Origin: Janthinobacterium sp. GW456P
GTDB lineage: Bacteria; Pseudomonadota; Gammaproteobacteria; Burkholderiales; Burkholderiaceae_D
Direction: 5' to 3'
Assembly: GCF_002127655.1 (NCBI RefSeq)
Contig: NZ_NEHB01000009.1
Coordinates: 1-64,000 of the forward strand
DNA: 64,000 nucleotides
The translations under genes were made by a program, and so were the position numbers. Shown one piece after another: positions 35,380 through 43,958 of the stretch (the first letter of the stretch is position 1; every line of letters starts with the position of its first letter). The notes under the pieces are model-generated. The model had not been told where the DNA came from. It ran no database searches and saw only the letters and a list, made by a program, of their open reading frames with translations.

Positions 35380-37320
35380 TTGAGTACAGATAACGCCCCG
35401 CAGTTCATTCCTAAACGCATCACGCCCACGCCGGAGCAGGTCGCCATCCAGACGGCGCAAAAGAAAGTGGTCTTGATCGACGCCAATGCCGGCGCGGCCA
35501 AGACGACGACCCTGGCCCTGCGCCTGGCCGAAGCCTTGCACCGGGGCCGCGCGCCCGAACGCATGCTGGCCCTCGTTTTCACGGAAGCGGCGCGCGTGGC
35601 CCTGCGCCAGCGCCTGCTGGAAGTGGGCGTGCCGCTGGGCGTCGTCAAGCGCCTGACCATCGACACCTTCGACGCCTTTGCCGGCAAAGTACTGTTGCAA
35701 CTGGAAAACATGCAAGTGGCAATCATGCGCAGCGATGAAGAGCTGCGTCCCGTGGCCTGGGAAGCGCTGGAAGTGGTCTCCGAGAAATACGCTCACCGCT
35801 ATCCGCTGGAAATCAACACGACGAATGGCGCCATCGCCGAATTCCTGAAACTGCAATTGCGCACCAAGGCGCGCCTGGATTTCCAAAATCCTGACTTCGA
35901 GAGCAATTCCCTCGACGACAACTTGGAGCTGCTGGGCATGTCGCGCACGCATTATCTGTGGCTGCGCGAATACGAAGGCTTGCGCGGCGCCGATACGGGC
36001 GATATCCAGTTCCGCGCCCCGTTCGATGCCACCTACGACCTGGTGCGCATGCTCGATGGCGACGAACCGCTGCGCCAGCAATTGCCCGCCTTCCAGATCA
36101 TCGTGGCCGATGAATTGCACGACCTGAACGAAGCATCGTTCCGCCTGCTGACCATGCTGATACGTCGCGGCAACGCGTTTTTCTGCGGCGCCGGCGACAA
36201 GGATCAAGTCATCTACACCTGGTCGGGCGCCGACCACCGCTTCCTGCGCCAGCGTTTCGAACAGGAATTTCCCGCCTTGCAGCGCCTGCCGCTGACGGCG
36301 TCCTACCGCTACGGCCCGCAGCTGGCACAGGCCGTGGGTGTGCTGAAGAACAAGCCCAGCGTGTCGGCCCTGTCGCGCGCCACCCATATCGAGGTGCTCA
36401 AGTATGACCATGCGCAACCGCAGGCGTGCAGCGCCCAGCTGATCGCCGCGCTCGAACACGCGCATGCGGGCACGACGGCCATCTTGCTGCGCGACCGCGA
36501 CCAGGCGATCCGCGTGGAAACGGCCTTGTTCCAGAGCGGCATCGCGTATGGTCTGGTGGACATGAACAGTTATCTGCTGAGTCTGGAAGTGCTGATGCTG
36601 CGCGGCATGGTCGCCATCGCCCGCAAGGATTTACATGCGATCAAGAGCGGCCCGCGCCGCGGCGAGATCCTCGAAGCCCTGGTGGCGTTCGCGGAAATCC
36701 CGTTTACACGCGCCGAATTGCAGCAGGCCAAGGCCGACGTGGCCAATTACCCGGACTTGCTGGAAGGCTTTTTGACCAACCAGCTGGCCAAGTCGCAGAA
36801 CCAGGACAAGGCGGCGCTGACCCTGGCCGCCGTCGACTACCTGCGCGCGCTGCCCCCCGACGCCCTGGCCGGCGACGCGCTGCAGCACATCTTTGGCCTG
36901 ATGCAGCTGGAACAGACGGCGCGCCGCATCTATGTCGATCCGGCCCAGGCGCGGGTCGTGGCCCGTTCCCTGCACGGTTTTATCGCCGTGTGCCGCGAAG
37001 CGGGCGTGGCGCTGGGCGGCTTTGCCGGCTGGCTGGGAGAAATGGAAGAGGCCGTGACGGTCTCGAGCGGCAAGGCCAAGCTGGTCATCGCCTGCATTGA
37101 CCAGATCAAGGGCCTCGAATACCACCACGTGATCTTGCCCTACCTGGCTGTCGACGAATTCCCGCGCAGCAAGACTGACCCGCTGGAAGAGGAAAACCGC
37201 TTCTATGTCGCCGCCACGCGCGCGCGCGACAGGCTCAGCTTGCTCACGCCGCAAGACCCCGCCTGGCGGAGCCGCTACCTCGCCGCCCTGCAACTCAAGA
37301 TTGTTGCTTCCAAGGCATAA
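35380..37320 (+). CDS. UvrD/Rep-like superfamily 1 helicase
   Basis: 646-residue DNA helicase of superfamily 1A. Motif I reads ANAGAAKTTT (35-44), with alanine at the glycine normally preceding the lysine. Motif II is VADELHDLN, motif III is CGAGDKDQVIYTWSGAD, then LTASYRYG, motif V IDQIKGLEYHHVILP and motif VI FYVAATRARDRL. All other motifs are intact, so ATPase activity is likely. It starts with TTG at 35380, preceded by AGGA. It is shorter than UvrD (about 720) and lacks a recognisable C-terminal partner-binding tail. Likely role: DNA repair or removal of proteins from DNA (by family). Confidence 0.85.
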   Translation: MSTDNAPQFIPKRITPTPEQVAIQTAQKKVVLIDANAGAAKTTTLALRLAEALHRGRAPERMLALVFTEAARVALRQRLLEVGVPLGVVKRLTIDTFDAFAGKVLLQLENMQVAIMRSDEELRPVAWEALEVVSEKYAHRYPLEINTTNGAIAEFLKLQLRTKARLDFQNPDFESNSLDDNLELLGMSRTHYLWLREYEGLRGADTGDIQFRAPFDATYDLVRMLDGDEPLRQQLPAFQIIVADELHDLNEASFRLLTMLIRRGNAFFCGAGDKDQVIYTWSGADHRFLRQRFEQEFPALQRLPLTASYRYGPQLAQAVGVLKNKPSVSALSRATHIEVLKYDHAQPQACSAQLIAALEHAHAGTTAILLRDRDQAIRVETALFQSGIAYGLVDMNSYLLSLEVLMLRGMVAIARKDLHAIKSGPRRGEILEALVAFAEIPFTRAELQQAKADVANYPDLLEGFLTNQLAKSQNQDKAALTLAAVDYLRALPPDALAGDALQHIFGLMQLEQTARRIYVDPAQARVVARSLHGFIAVCREAGVALGGFAGWLGEMEEAVTVSSGKAKLVIACIDQIKGLEYHHVILPYLAVDEFPRSKTDPLEEENRFYVAATRARDRLSLLTPQDPAWRSRYLAALQLKIVASKA

Positions 37321-37411
37321 ATCTTTTGCCGCGCGGCTGCTTTCTGCGAAAGATGAAAGCGCGCATAATTTGTTGCTGTGATTGATTGCAATCTGAACCA
37401 ACAAAGGAGTA

Positions 37412-38329
37412 ATGATGCGAGTATTCTTGACAGGCGCGGCAGGATTTATCGGCAGTTCCATCGCGGCGGGCCTCGTGCGCGCCGGCCATCAGGTCACGGG
37501 CCTCGTGCGCCAGCCCGAGCAGGTGGCCGAGCTGGCCGCCATCGGCGTACAAGGCATCGTCGGTACGCTCAATGATCGCGAATTGCTCGTCGAGCAAGCG
37601 AAGGCGGTGGATGCCGTCATCAATGCGGCCAGCAGCGACCACCGGGGCGCCGTGGAAGCCATCATCGAAGCGCTGGCCGGCACGAACAAAGTGTTTTTGC
37701 ACACGAGCGGCTCGTCCATCGTGGGCGACGCGTCGGGCGGCGAGGGCACGCGGCAGATCTATTATGAAGACCAGCTGCCGGCGCCCACGGCCGACAAGGC
37801 GGCCCGCGTCGCCATCGACGAGCTGGTGCTGGCCAGCGCCGACAAGGGCGTACGTGCGAGCGTGCTGTGCAACACCCTGATCTACGGCCACGGCGCCTTG
37901 CCGCGCGACAGCGTGCAGCTGCCCCGCCTGCTGAAACAGGCGCGCAGGAGCGGCATCGTGCGGCACGTGGGGCCGGGCCGCAATATCTGGTCGAACGTGC
38001 ACGTCGACGATGTGGTCAGCCTGTATCTGCTGGCGCTGGAAAAGTCGCCCGCCGGCACGTTTTACTTTGTCGAGTCGGGCGAGGCGGCCTTTCGCGACAT
38101 GACGGCCGCCGTCGCCAAGGCACTGGACATGGGCCCCGCGCAGGACTGGCCGCTGCCGGAAGCGATTGCCGAATGGGGCTACGAGATGGCGTCGTACGGC
38201 CTCGGTTCCAACAGCCGCGTGCGCGGCGAGCGGTCGCGCAAGCTGCTGGGCTGGCAGCCGCAGGGGCCGTCCGTGCTGGAATGGATCGGGAACGACATGC
38301 TCCAGCCGCCGCACACCATCTCCGGTTGA
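37412..38329 (+). CDS. NAD-dependent epimerase/dehydratase family protein
   Basis: Extended short-chain dehydrogenase of 305 residues. The Rossmann motif is LTGAAGFIGSSIAAGL (6-21). The active-site region has TSGSSIVGD in place of the usual serine strand. The expected YxxxK is not clear in the segment YYEDQLPAPTADKAARVAID. NVHVDDVVSLYLLALE is the substrate-domain motif. Substrate unknown; members act on nucleotide sugars or small carbonyls. It stands alone after the helicase gene, with an AAAGGAG ribosome-binding site. Confidence 0.85.
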   Translation: MMRVFLTGAAGFIGSSIAAGLVRAGHQVTGLVRQPEQVAELAAIGVQGIVGTLNDRELLVEQAKAVDAVINAASSDHRGAVEAIIEALAGTNKVFLHTSGSSIVGDASGGEGTRQIYYEDQLPAPTADKAARVAIDELVLASADKGVRASVLCNTLIYGHGALPRDSVQLPRLLKQARRSGIVRHVGPGRNIWSNVHVDDVVSLYLLALEKSPAGTFYFVESGEAAFRDMTAAVAKALDMGPAQDWPLPEAIAEWGYEMASYGLGSNSRVRGERSRKLLGWQPQGPSVLEWIGNDMLQPPHTISG

Positions 38330-38390
38330 TGCAGCTCAGCAAATCCGCATCTGTGTGCGCTAGCGAACGGTGCTTTTGGCCGATCGGGAG

Positions 38391-38593
38391 TATGATGCCT
38401 TTGCTTGGTTGAGACGCACTGCCGTGAAGTTGGCGGCATGTTCGATCTTCCAGCAGGTCAGCCGGTCGCCTCAAGGATCGGCACCAGATTCTTGCTGCCG
38501 GCGCACTTGCATCAGGCGGCTATGCACTGCAACTCCAGGTCGCGGTGTGAACTGCGAACCCCTTCAAGGCCGGCCTTAGCCGGTCTTTTTTTT
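38391..38593 (+). ncRNA. Candidate small RNA or leader with strong terminator
   Basis: The 382-bp gap between the epimerase and the LiaI-like gene has no credible protein. A TATGAT -10-like sequence (38391-38396) is followed 170 bases later by a strong terminator. The implied transcript is about 190 nt with several short inverted repeats (for example GCCGG...CCGGC-type). It does not match 6S, 4.5S, RNase P or tmRNA signatures that I know. No clear -35 is visible. It could equally be the 3' end of a longer transcript. Confidence 0.3.
38568..38593 (+). terminator. Rho-independent terminator
   Basis: GGCCGGC, loop CTTA, GCCGGTC, followed by eight T residues. It is among the most canonical plus-strand terminators in the window, yet no protein gene ends close to it: the epimerase stop is about 240 bp upstream. 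Confidence 0.88.
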
Positions 38594-38711
38594 GCCCGTC
38601 GTTCCCTCCGTTGCGCCATTCACCGCCACCTGTCCGCCATTCGCCGAAGCGCTGTTCTCGCGCGGCCGAAATCCGCGTATCTTTACGATCAATTAACTTC
38701 AAGGGGTGAGC

Positions 38712-39095
38712 GTGAAACCTGAACCAGCCTATTACCGCCGTACCCAGCTGCTGTGGGGCGTGCTGCTGATCGCCATCGGCGCCGTCATCCTGCTGGACCG
38801 GCTCGACGTGATCCATCTCCATGATTACTATGCACTATGGCATTATTGGCCGCTGATACTGGTCGTCTTCGGCCTCAACAAGCTCGTCGCGCCCGTCTCC
38901 GCCAGGCAGGTATTGAGCGGCTTGTGGCTGATCTTCTTCGCCGCCTGGTGGTATGTGTCGTACGAAGAACTGTGGAACTTGAACTTTTACAATAGCTGGC
39001 CAGCCTTGCTGATCGCCTGGGGCGTGGGCCTCGTGCTGGAACCGCTGTTGAACAAACATTTTATTGCCTACCGGGAGTCCGAGCATGAAAAATAG
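38712..39095 (+). CDS. LiaI-like small membrane protein
   Basis: About 127-residue protein with four hydrophobic helices arranged as two hairpins (LLWGVLLIAIGAVILLDRL; WPLILVVFGLNKLVAP; LSGLWLIFFAAWWYVS; WPALLIAWGVGLVLEPLL). This pattern is the LiaI-LiaF-like transmembrane region (DUF5668). Start is GTG at 38712, five bases after AAGGGG; a GTG at 38706 is possible. It overlaps the next gene by 11 bases. With LiaF and the kinase/regulator pair it forms a putative envelope-stress operon. Confidence 0.78.
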   Translation: MKPEPAYYRRTQLLWGVLLIAIGAVILLDRLDVIHLHDYYALWHYWPLILVVFGLNKLVAPVSARQVLSGLWLIFFAAWWYVSYEELWNLNFYNSWPALLIAWGVGLVLEPLLNKHFIAYRESEHEK

Positions 39096-39894
39096 ACCGC
39101 CGCTGCACTCGCCATCGCAGATCGTGCTGGGCGTCATCGTCATCGGCCTGGGGCTGCTGTTCCTGCTCGATAATCTCGGCTTCATCAATGTGCGCTACAC
39201 CTTCCGTTTCTGGCCCACCATCCTCATCATTTTCGGCTTGCTGAAAATATCGCAAAGCCATAACCGCTCCGGCTACATTCTCGGCGGCGTGATGGTCTTG
39301 CTGGGCCTGAGCTGGACCCTGAAAGCCATGGGCTTGTTCTATATCAACTGGAGCATGCTGTGGCCGCTGCTCATCATCGCCGCCGGCGTGGCCGTCGTGT
39401 CGAAATCCTTGCCCGGCGCACAGCAGCGGCAGCGCCGCCGGCACTTTGCCGCGCCGCCCGATGGCAGCGCTGCGCCCGACGCATTCGGCCAGCCCAGGAA
39501 TGGCGCCGTATCGCTCGACAAGGAACCGGTGGCGGCCGCGCCCGGCGCCGGCGGCCAGGCGGACGACGACAGCATCATCGAAGTGACGGCCATCCTGGGC
39601 GGCTACGTGCGGCGCGTGTCGTCGCAGCGCTTCAGGGGCGGCGATATCAACGTCATCATGGCCGGCTGCGAAATCGACTTGCGCCAGGCGTCGATCGACG
39701 GCGAAGCCGTGCTCAACGTGTTCGCCTTGTGCGGCGGCGTCACCATCAAGATTCCGCCCGACTGGAGCGTGGTGCTGCAGGGCACGCCCATCCTCGGCGG
39801 CTTCGAGGAAAAGACCATCGTGCCGCCGAACCAGAACAAGCGCCTGTACGTGACGGGCTACGCCATCATGGGCGGCCTGGAAATCCGCAACTAG
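39085..39894 (+). CDS. LiaF-like membrane protein
   Basis: 269-residue protein. The N-terminal half has four membrane helices resembling the preceding protein (IVLGVIVIGLGLLFLLDNLG; FWPTILIIFGLLKI; GYILGGVMVLLGLSW; LWPLLIIAAGVAVVS). A disordered linker rich in R, A and P spans about 112-155. The C-terminal beta-helix-like domain (ILGGYVRRVSSQRFRGGDINVIMAGCEIDLRQA) is the DUF2154/LiaF type. In Firmicutes LiaF restrains the LiaSR system. Here a LytS-type kinase follows six bases downstream, which suggests an analogous sensory role. Confidence 0.85.
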   Translation: MKNRPPLHSPSQIVLGVIVIGLGLLFLLDNLGFINVRYTFRFWPTILIIFGLLKISQSHNRSGYILGGVMVLLGLSWTLKAMGLFYINWSMLWPLLIIAAGVAVVSKSLPGAQQRQRRRHFAAPPDGSAAPDAFGQPRNGAVSLDKEPVAAAPGAGGQADDDSIIEVTAILGGYVRRVSSQRFRGGDINVIMAGCEIDLRQASIDGEAVLNVFALCGGVTIKIPPDWSVVLQGTPILGGFEEKTIVPPNQNKRLYVTGYAIMGGLEIRN

Positions 39895-39900
39895 GCGCGC

Positions 39901-40977
39901 ATGTCCGTAGCCTTGTCGAAGCGGCGCGGCGCCGTGGTGCTGTTCCTGGTCTGCATCGCACTGGGCCTGGCCCTGGCCTTTGTCCTGGCCAGGGTGGCCC
40001 ACGCGCCATGGCTCAACGCGGCCCTGCTGGTCGTGCCCGCCACGCTCGTGTATGCGATCGGTTCTGGCTTTTCCGCGTTTTACCTGTGCCGCGCCTATCC
40101 CTTGCACGCGGGCCATCCGCTCGCCATTGCCGGCGTAATGGGCGTGGCGGCGCTGTTCGCGGGCTTGCTGTGGGCGACCCTGCTGCAATTTCTGAACAGC
40201 GTCAGCCTGTTGCTGGAGCAGCACTGGCTGGGCGTGGACTTGACGCAATCGCTGCTGGCCCTGTTCTTCGGCCTGGGCGTGCTGCTGTATTGCCTGGCCG
40301 CTGCCGTGCATTATCTGCTGCTCGAATTCGTGCGCGCCAGCATGGCCGAGCAACGGGGCCTGGAAGCGCAGCTGACGGCGCAGGAAGCGCAACTGCGCAT
40401 GCTGCGCACGCAGATCGATCCGCATTTCCTGTTCAACAGCCTGAACTCCATCAGTGCCCTGACGTCTATCGATGCGGCGGGCGCGCGCCAGATGACGGTG
40501 CAACTGGCCAGTTTCTTTCGCCAGAGCCTGAGCCTGGAAGCGCACAAGCACATTACCGTGGAGCAGGAACTGGTGCTGATCCGCCACTTTCTCGCCATCG
40601 AGCAAGTTCGTTTCGGCGCGCGCCTGCACGTGGCGGAAAGCATCGACGCCGCCGCGCTGGCGTGTTTGCTGCCGCCCATGCTGATACAGCCGCTGGTGGA
40701 AAATGCCGTCAAGCACGGTATCTGCGGCTTGACGGAGGGCGGCCTGATCGCCATCGAAGTCCGGCGCGCGGGCAGCCTGTTGCAGATCGCCGTGCGCAAC
40801 CCCGTCGATGCGGATCAGGGACCGGCGCGCGGCAACGGCGTGGGCCTGGAGAATGTGCGCCAGCGCCTGGCCGGCGCGTATGGCCACGAGGCCAGCGTGC
40901 ATTGGGAGCGGCGCGGCGGCCAGTTCGAAGTGATGATTTCCATGCCGGCGCAGACCGGCGACACGGAGGAAACATGA
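39901..40977 (+). CDS. LytS/YehU-type sensor histidine kinase
   Basis: 358-residue kinase of the His_kinase (PF06580) class. Four membrane helices occupy about 12-145. The phospho-acceptor motif LRTQIDPHFLFNSLNSI has H175. LLPPMLIQPLVENAVKHGI and GVGLENVRQRL form the ATP-binding region. No extra sensor domain is seen, so the membrane part or an associated protein such as the LiaF-like one may provide the signal. It overlaps the response regulator (ATGATG with TGA). Confidence 0.93.
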   Translation: MSVALSKRRGAVVLFLVCIALGLALAFVLARVAHAPWLNAALLVVPATLVYAIGSGFSAFYLCRAYPLHAGHPLAIAGVMGVAALFAGLLWATLLQFLNSVSLLLEQHWLGVDLTQSLLALFFGLGVLLYCLAAAVHYLLLEFVRASMAEQRGLEAQLTAQEAQLRMLRTQIDPHFLFNSLNSISALTSIDAAGARQMTVQLASFFRQSLSLEAHKHITVEQELVLIRHFLAIEQVRFGARLHVAESIDAAALACLLPPMLIQPLVENAVKHGICGLTEGGLIAIEVRRAGSLLQIAVRNPVDADQGPARGNGVGLENVRQRLAGAYGHEASVHWERRGGQFEVMISMPAQTGDTEET

Positions 40978-41717
40978 TGCAGGCAAGAATGCGGGTGGCC
41001 ATCGTCGACGATGAGTTACTGGCGCGCAGCGTGTTGCGCGAATACCTGGCGCGCCACAACGATATCGACATCGTGGCCGAGTGCGCCAACGGCTTCGACG
41101 CCGTCAAGGCCATCGCGGAATTGGCGCCGGAACTGGTGTTCCTCGACATCCAGATGCCGCGCCTCGATGGTTTTGAAGTGGCCGAGCTGATCGGCGCAAA
41201 GACTAAGCTGATCTTTGTCACGGCCTACGACCAGTACGCCTTGAAGGCGTTCGAGTGCCATGCCCTCGATTACCTGCTGAAACCGTTCAGCGAACAGCGC
41301 TTCGACCAGGCGCTGGCCCATGCGCGCGCCAGCCGCGGTACGCCGGACACTGTGCTCACGCTGGCGCGCGAGGCGGCCACGCGCGCCGCGCCCCTGGACC
41401 GCGTGCTGATCCGCGACGGCGCCAAGGTGCACGTCATCGCCAGCGCGCGCATCGACTACATCGAGGCGCAGGACGATTACATCAGCATCCGTTCCGAGGG
41501 CAAGTCCTACCTGAAAAGCCAGCGACTGTCGGAGCTGGAGACCCAGCTCGATCCCGCCAAATTCCTGCGCGTGCACAGGTCGTATCTGCTCAATATCGAC
41601 GGCATCCGCCGCATCGAGGCGGCCACGAAAGACAGCCATGTGGCCATCCTGCGCGACGACACGCGCATACCCGTGAGCAAGGCGGGCTACCAGAAGCTGA
41701 AGTTACTGGTTGGCTAG
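40974..41717 (+). CDS. LytTR-family response regulator
   Basis: 247-residue regulator. The receiver domain has D12-D13-E14, phospho-acceptor D58 (LVFLDIQMPRLDG) and the lysine in YLLKPFSEQRF. The C-terminal LytTR DNA-binding domain (about 145-245) shows IDYIEAQDDYISI, FLRVHRSYLLNI and the ending VSKAGYQKLKLLV. GGAGG precedes the start; ATG at 40974 or 40977 are equally possible. Last gene of the LiaI/LiaF-like operon. Its 3' end overlaps the convergent helicase gene by 15 bases. Confidence 0.93.
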   Translation: MMQARMRVAIVDDELLARSVLREYLARHNDIDIVAECANGFDAVKAIAELAPELVFLDIQMPRLDGFEVAELIGAKTKLIFVTAYDQYALKAFECHALDYLLKPFSEQRFDQALAHARASRGTPDTVLTLAREAATRAAPLDRVLIRDGAKVHVIASARIDYIEAQDDYISIRSEGKSYLKSQRLSELETQLDPAKFLRVHRSYLLNIDGIRRIEAATKDSHVAILRDDTRIPVSKAGYQKLKLLVG

Positions 41718-43958
41718 CTGCACATCCCACCAGGCAGGCAAGAGTTGCCGGATTTCCGGGCGGGAAAAACGGTCGTCGATCAGGTAGACGACGCCCTTGT
41801 CGGACGTGGTGCGGATGACCCTGCCGGCCGCCTGCACCACCTTCTGCATGCCCGGATACAGATACGTGTAGTCGTAGCCGGCGCCGAAGATATCGCCCAT
41901 GCGCTGGCGGATCTGCTCGTTGACGGGATTGATCTGCGGCAAGCCGAGGGTGGCGATGAAGGCGCCGATCAGGCGCGCGCCGGGCAGGTCGATGCCTTCG
42001 CCGAAGGCGCCGCCCAGCACGGCAAAGCCGATGCCGCGCGTGTCCAGGCCGAAACGGCCCAGGAATTGCGCGCGGGCACCGTCATCCATGCGGCGCGGCT
42101 GCTGCCAGATGGGCACATCCGGGTAATGCTGGGCGAACAGAGTGGCCGTCTTTTCCATGTAATCGAAGCTGCTGAAGAAGGCCAGGTAGTTGCCCGGCGT
42201 TTGCGCGTATTGCTTCGCCATCAATTGCGCGATGGGCAGCAAGGAGGCGGCGCGGTGCTGGTAGCGCGTGGAAATGCCGTCGGCCACGCGCACGGACAGT
42301 TGTTCCGCCTGGAATGGCGATTCCACGTCGACCCAGGCCGTGTCGGCCGGCATGCCCAAGGTGTCGCTGTAGTAATTCCACGGACTCAGGGTGGCGGAAA
42401 ACAGGGCCGTGCTGTGGCTGGCCGCGAAGCGTTCTTTCAAGAACGGTGCCGGGACGATGTTGCGGATGCAGACGGTGGAACCCGTCTCCGTTTTGCTGAC
42501 GTCGAACAGCGAATGCGCGCCGAAACTCTCCGCCAGGCGGTTGATCAGCAGCACGTCGAAATAAAAGCGCTGCAAGTTTTCATCGAGCGCGGCAGCGTGT
42601 TCGGCCAGGTAGTCGCCGATGGCCGTGGCCACGCCTTGCAGCGCGCCAAAGAATTTGTCGGGCAAGGCCGCATGCACGTGGTAGTCGCCATCGTGCTCCT
42701 TGAGTAGGGCCGTCCACTGGCGCGAGAGGCGGTCCAGCGGCTTTTTCAAGCCCTCGGGCGCAAACTTGCGCAGCATTTTGAGGTCGATCTGCGCCAGTTC
42801 GGCCGAATACATGCTGCGCGCGCGCGACACCATATTGTGCGCCTCGTCGACCAGCACGTTGACTTTCCAGTCGTGGGCCAGGGTCATGCCGTACAGCATG
42901 GCGCTGAGGTCGAAATAATAATTGTAGTCGCCGATGACGACGTCGCTCCAGCGCGCCAGCTCCATGCCCAGGTAATACGGGCAAATACCCTGCTGCAAGG
43001 CGATGGCGCGCACGGCTTCCTTGTCCAATATCAAACCGCTGGCCAGCGCCACCTCGCGCGCCAGCGGCAGGCGGTCGTAAAAACCCTTGGCCAGCGGACA
43101 CGATTCACCGTGGCACGCTTTGTCCGGATGCTCGCAGGCGCTGGTCTTGGCGCTCAGTTCCAGCACGCGCAAGGGCAGCAGCGGCGCGTTCTCCTTGAGG
43201 ATGGCGCAGGCGTCGAGCGCCATCTGGCGGCCCGGCACCTTGGCAGCCAGGAAAAACAGTTTGTCGAGGCCATGCGCGGCCGTCGCTTTCAACATGGGGA
43301 ACAGGCTGCCCACGGTCTTGCCGATACCGGTCGGCGCCTGCGCCAGCAAACCGCAGCCGCGGCTGCTGGCCTTGTACATGGCCTCTGCCAATTGCCGCTG
43401 CCCCGGGCGGAAGTTCGCGTGGGGAAAGGCCATGGCCGTGAGCTGCGCGTCGCGGCTGGCGCGGTGCGCCAGCTCCTGCTCGGCCCAGTCGAGGAACAGC
43501 GCGCAATGCTGTTCGAAGAACAGACGCAGCGCCTCGGCCGTGCATTCCTCGTGCATGAGCGTTTCCTTCTGGCTGGCGATGTCGAAATACACGAGCGCCA
43601 CGCGCAGCATGGGCAGGTTCAGTTGCTGGCACAGCAAGTGGCCGTAGATGCGCGCCTGCGCCCAGTGCAGCTGGCGGTGGTTGGCGGGCATGGCGTCCAG
43701 TTCGCCCCGATAGGTCTTGATTTCTTCCAGCTGCCGCCGCGCCGGGTCGTAGCCATCGGCGCGGCCTCGCACGTGCAGGGGGCCGAAGTCGCCGCACAGG
43801 CTGATTTCGCGCTGGTAATCGTCGTCGCGCCGGCCCGTGACGGTGGCGTGGCCGGCCATGCCTTCCTGCGCCGTGGGCGAGGGCGTGAACCGCAAGTCCA
43901 GGTCGCCTGTCTTGGCCGTGAATTCGCACAGGGCGCGCACGGCGATCGTGTACTTCAT
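41703..43958 (-). CDS. PD-(D/E)XK nuclease-XPD/DinG-like Fe-S helicase fusion
   Basis: 751-residue protein. Residues 1-115 look like a PD-(D/E)XK nuclease: GRADGYD (D68), LEEIKTYRG (E79, K81) and then QARIYGHLL. Residues 170-751 are a superfamily 2 helicase of the XPD/DinG type: Walker A APTGIGKT, DEAH in NVLVDEAHNMV, FSATLSPW and QAAGRVIRT. Between motifs I and II four cysteines (CEHPDKAC, GESCPL, GICPYY) are spaced as in Fe-S helicases. It overlaps the FAN1 gene stop by four bases, so the two are translated together. Likely a DNA-repair motor; nuclease activity is inferred from the motif. Confidence 0.88.
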   Translation of the reverse strand: MKYTIAVRALCEFTAKTGDLDLRFTPSPTAQEGMAGHATVTGRRDDDYQREISLCGDFGPLHVRGRADGYDPARRQLEEIKTYRGELDAMPANHRQLHWAQARIYGHLLCQQLNLPMLRVALVYFDIASQKETLMHEECTAEALRLFFEQHCALFLDWAEQELAHRASRDAQLTAMAFPHANFRPGQRQLAEAMYKASSRGCGLLAQAPTGIGKTVGSLFPMLKATAAHGLDKLFFLAAKVPGRQMALDACAILKENAPLLPLRVLELSAKTSACEHPDKACHGESCPLAKGFYDRLPLAREVALASGLILDKEAVRAIALQQGICPYYLGMELARWSDVVIGDYNYYFDLSAMLYGMTLAHDWKVNVLVDEAHNMVSRARSMYSAELAQIDLKMLRKFAPEGLKKPLDRLSRQWTALLKEHDGDYHVHAALPDKFFGALQGVATAIGDYLAEHAAALDENLQRFYFDVLLINRLAESFGAHSLFDVSKTETGSTVCIRNIVPAPFLKERFAASHSTALFSATLSPWNYYSDTLGMPADTAWVDVESPFQAEQLSVRVADGISTRYQHRAASLLPIAQLMAKQYAQTPGNYLAFFSSFDYMEKTATLFAQHYPDVPIWQQPRRMDDGARAQFLGRFGLDTRGIGFAVLGGAFGEGIDLPGARLIGAFIATLGLPQINPVNEQIRQRMGDIFGAGYDYTYLYPGMQKVVQAAGRVIRTTSDKGVVYLIDDRFSRPEIRQLLPAWWDVQLANQ

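Noticed and set aside
38391-38593. 6S, 4.5S or RNase P RNA
   Set aside because: The length suits 6S, but conserved signatures (for example the SRP GGAAG loop or the RNase P GAAAGTCCGGGC core) are absent.
39360-40973. Upstream part of the long frame ending at 41717
   Set aside because: Only the part from 40974 encodes the LytTR regulator; the rest is a shadow of the LiaF-like and kinase genes.
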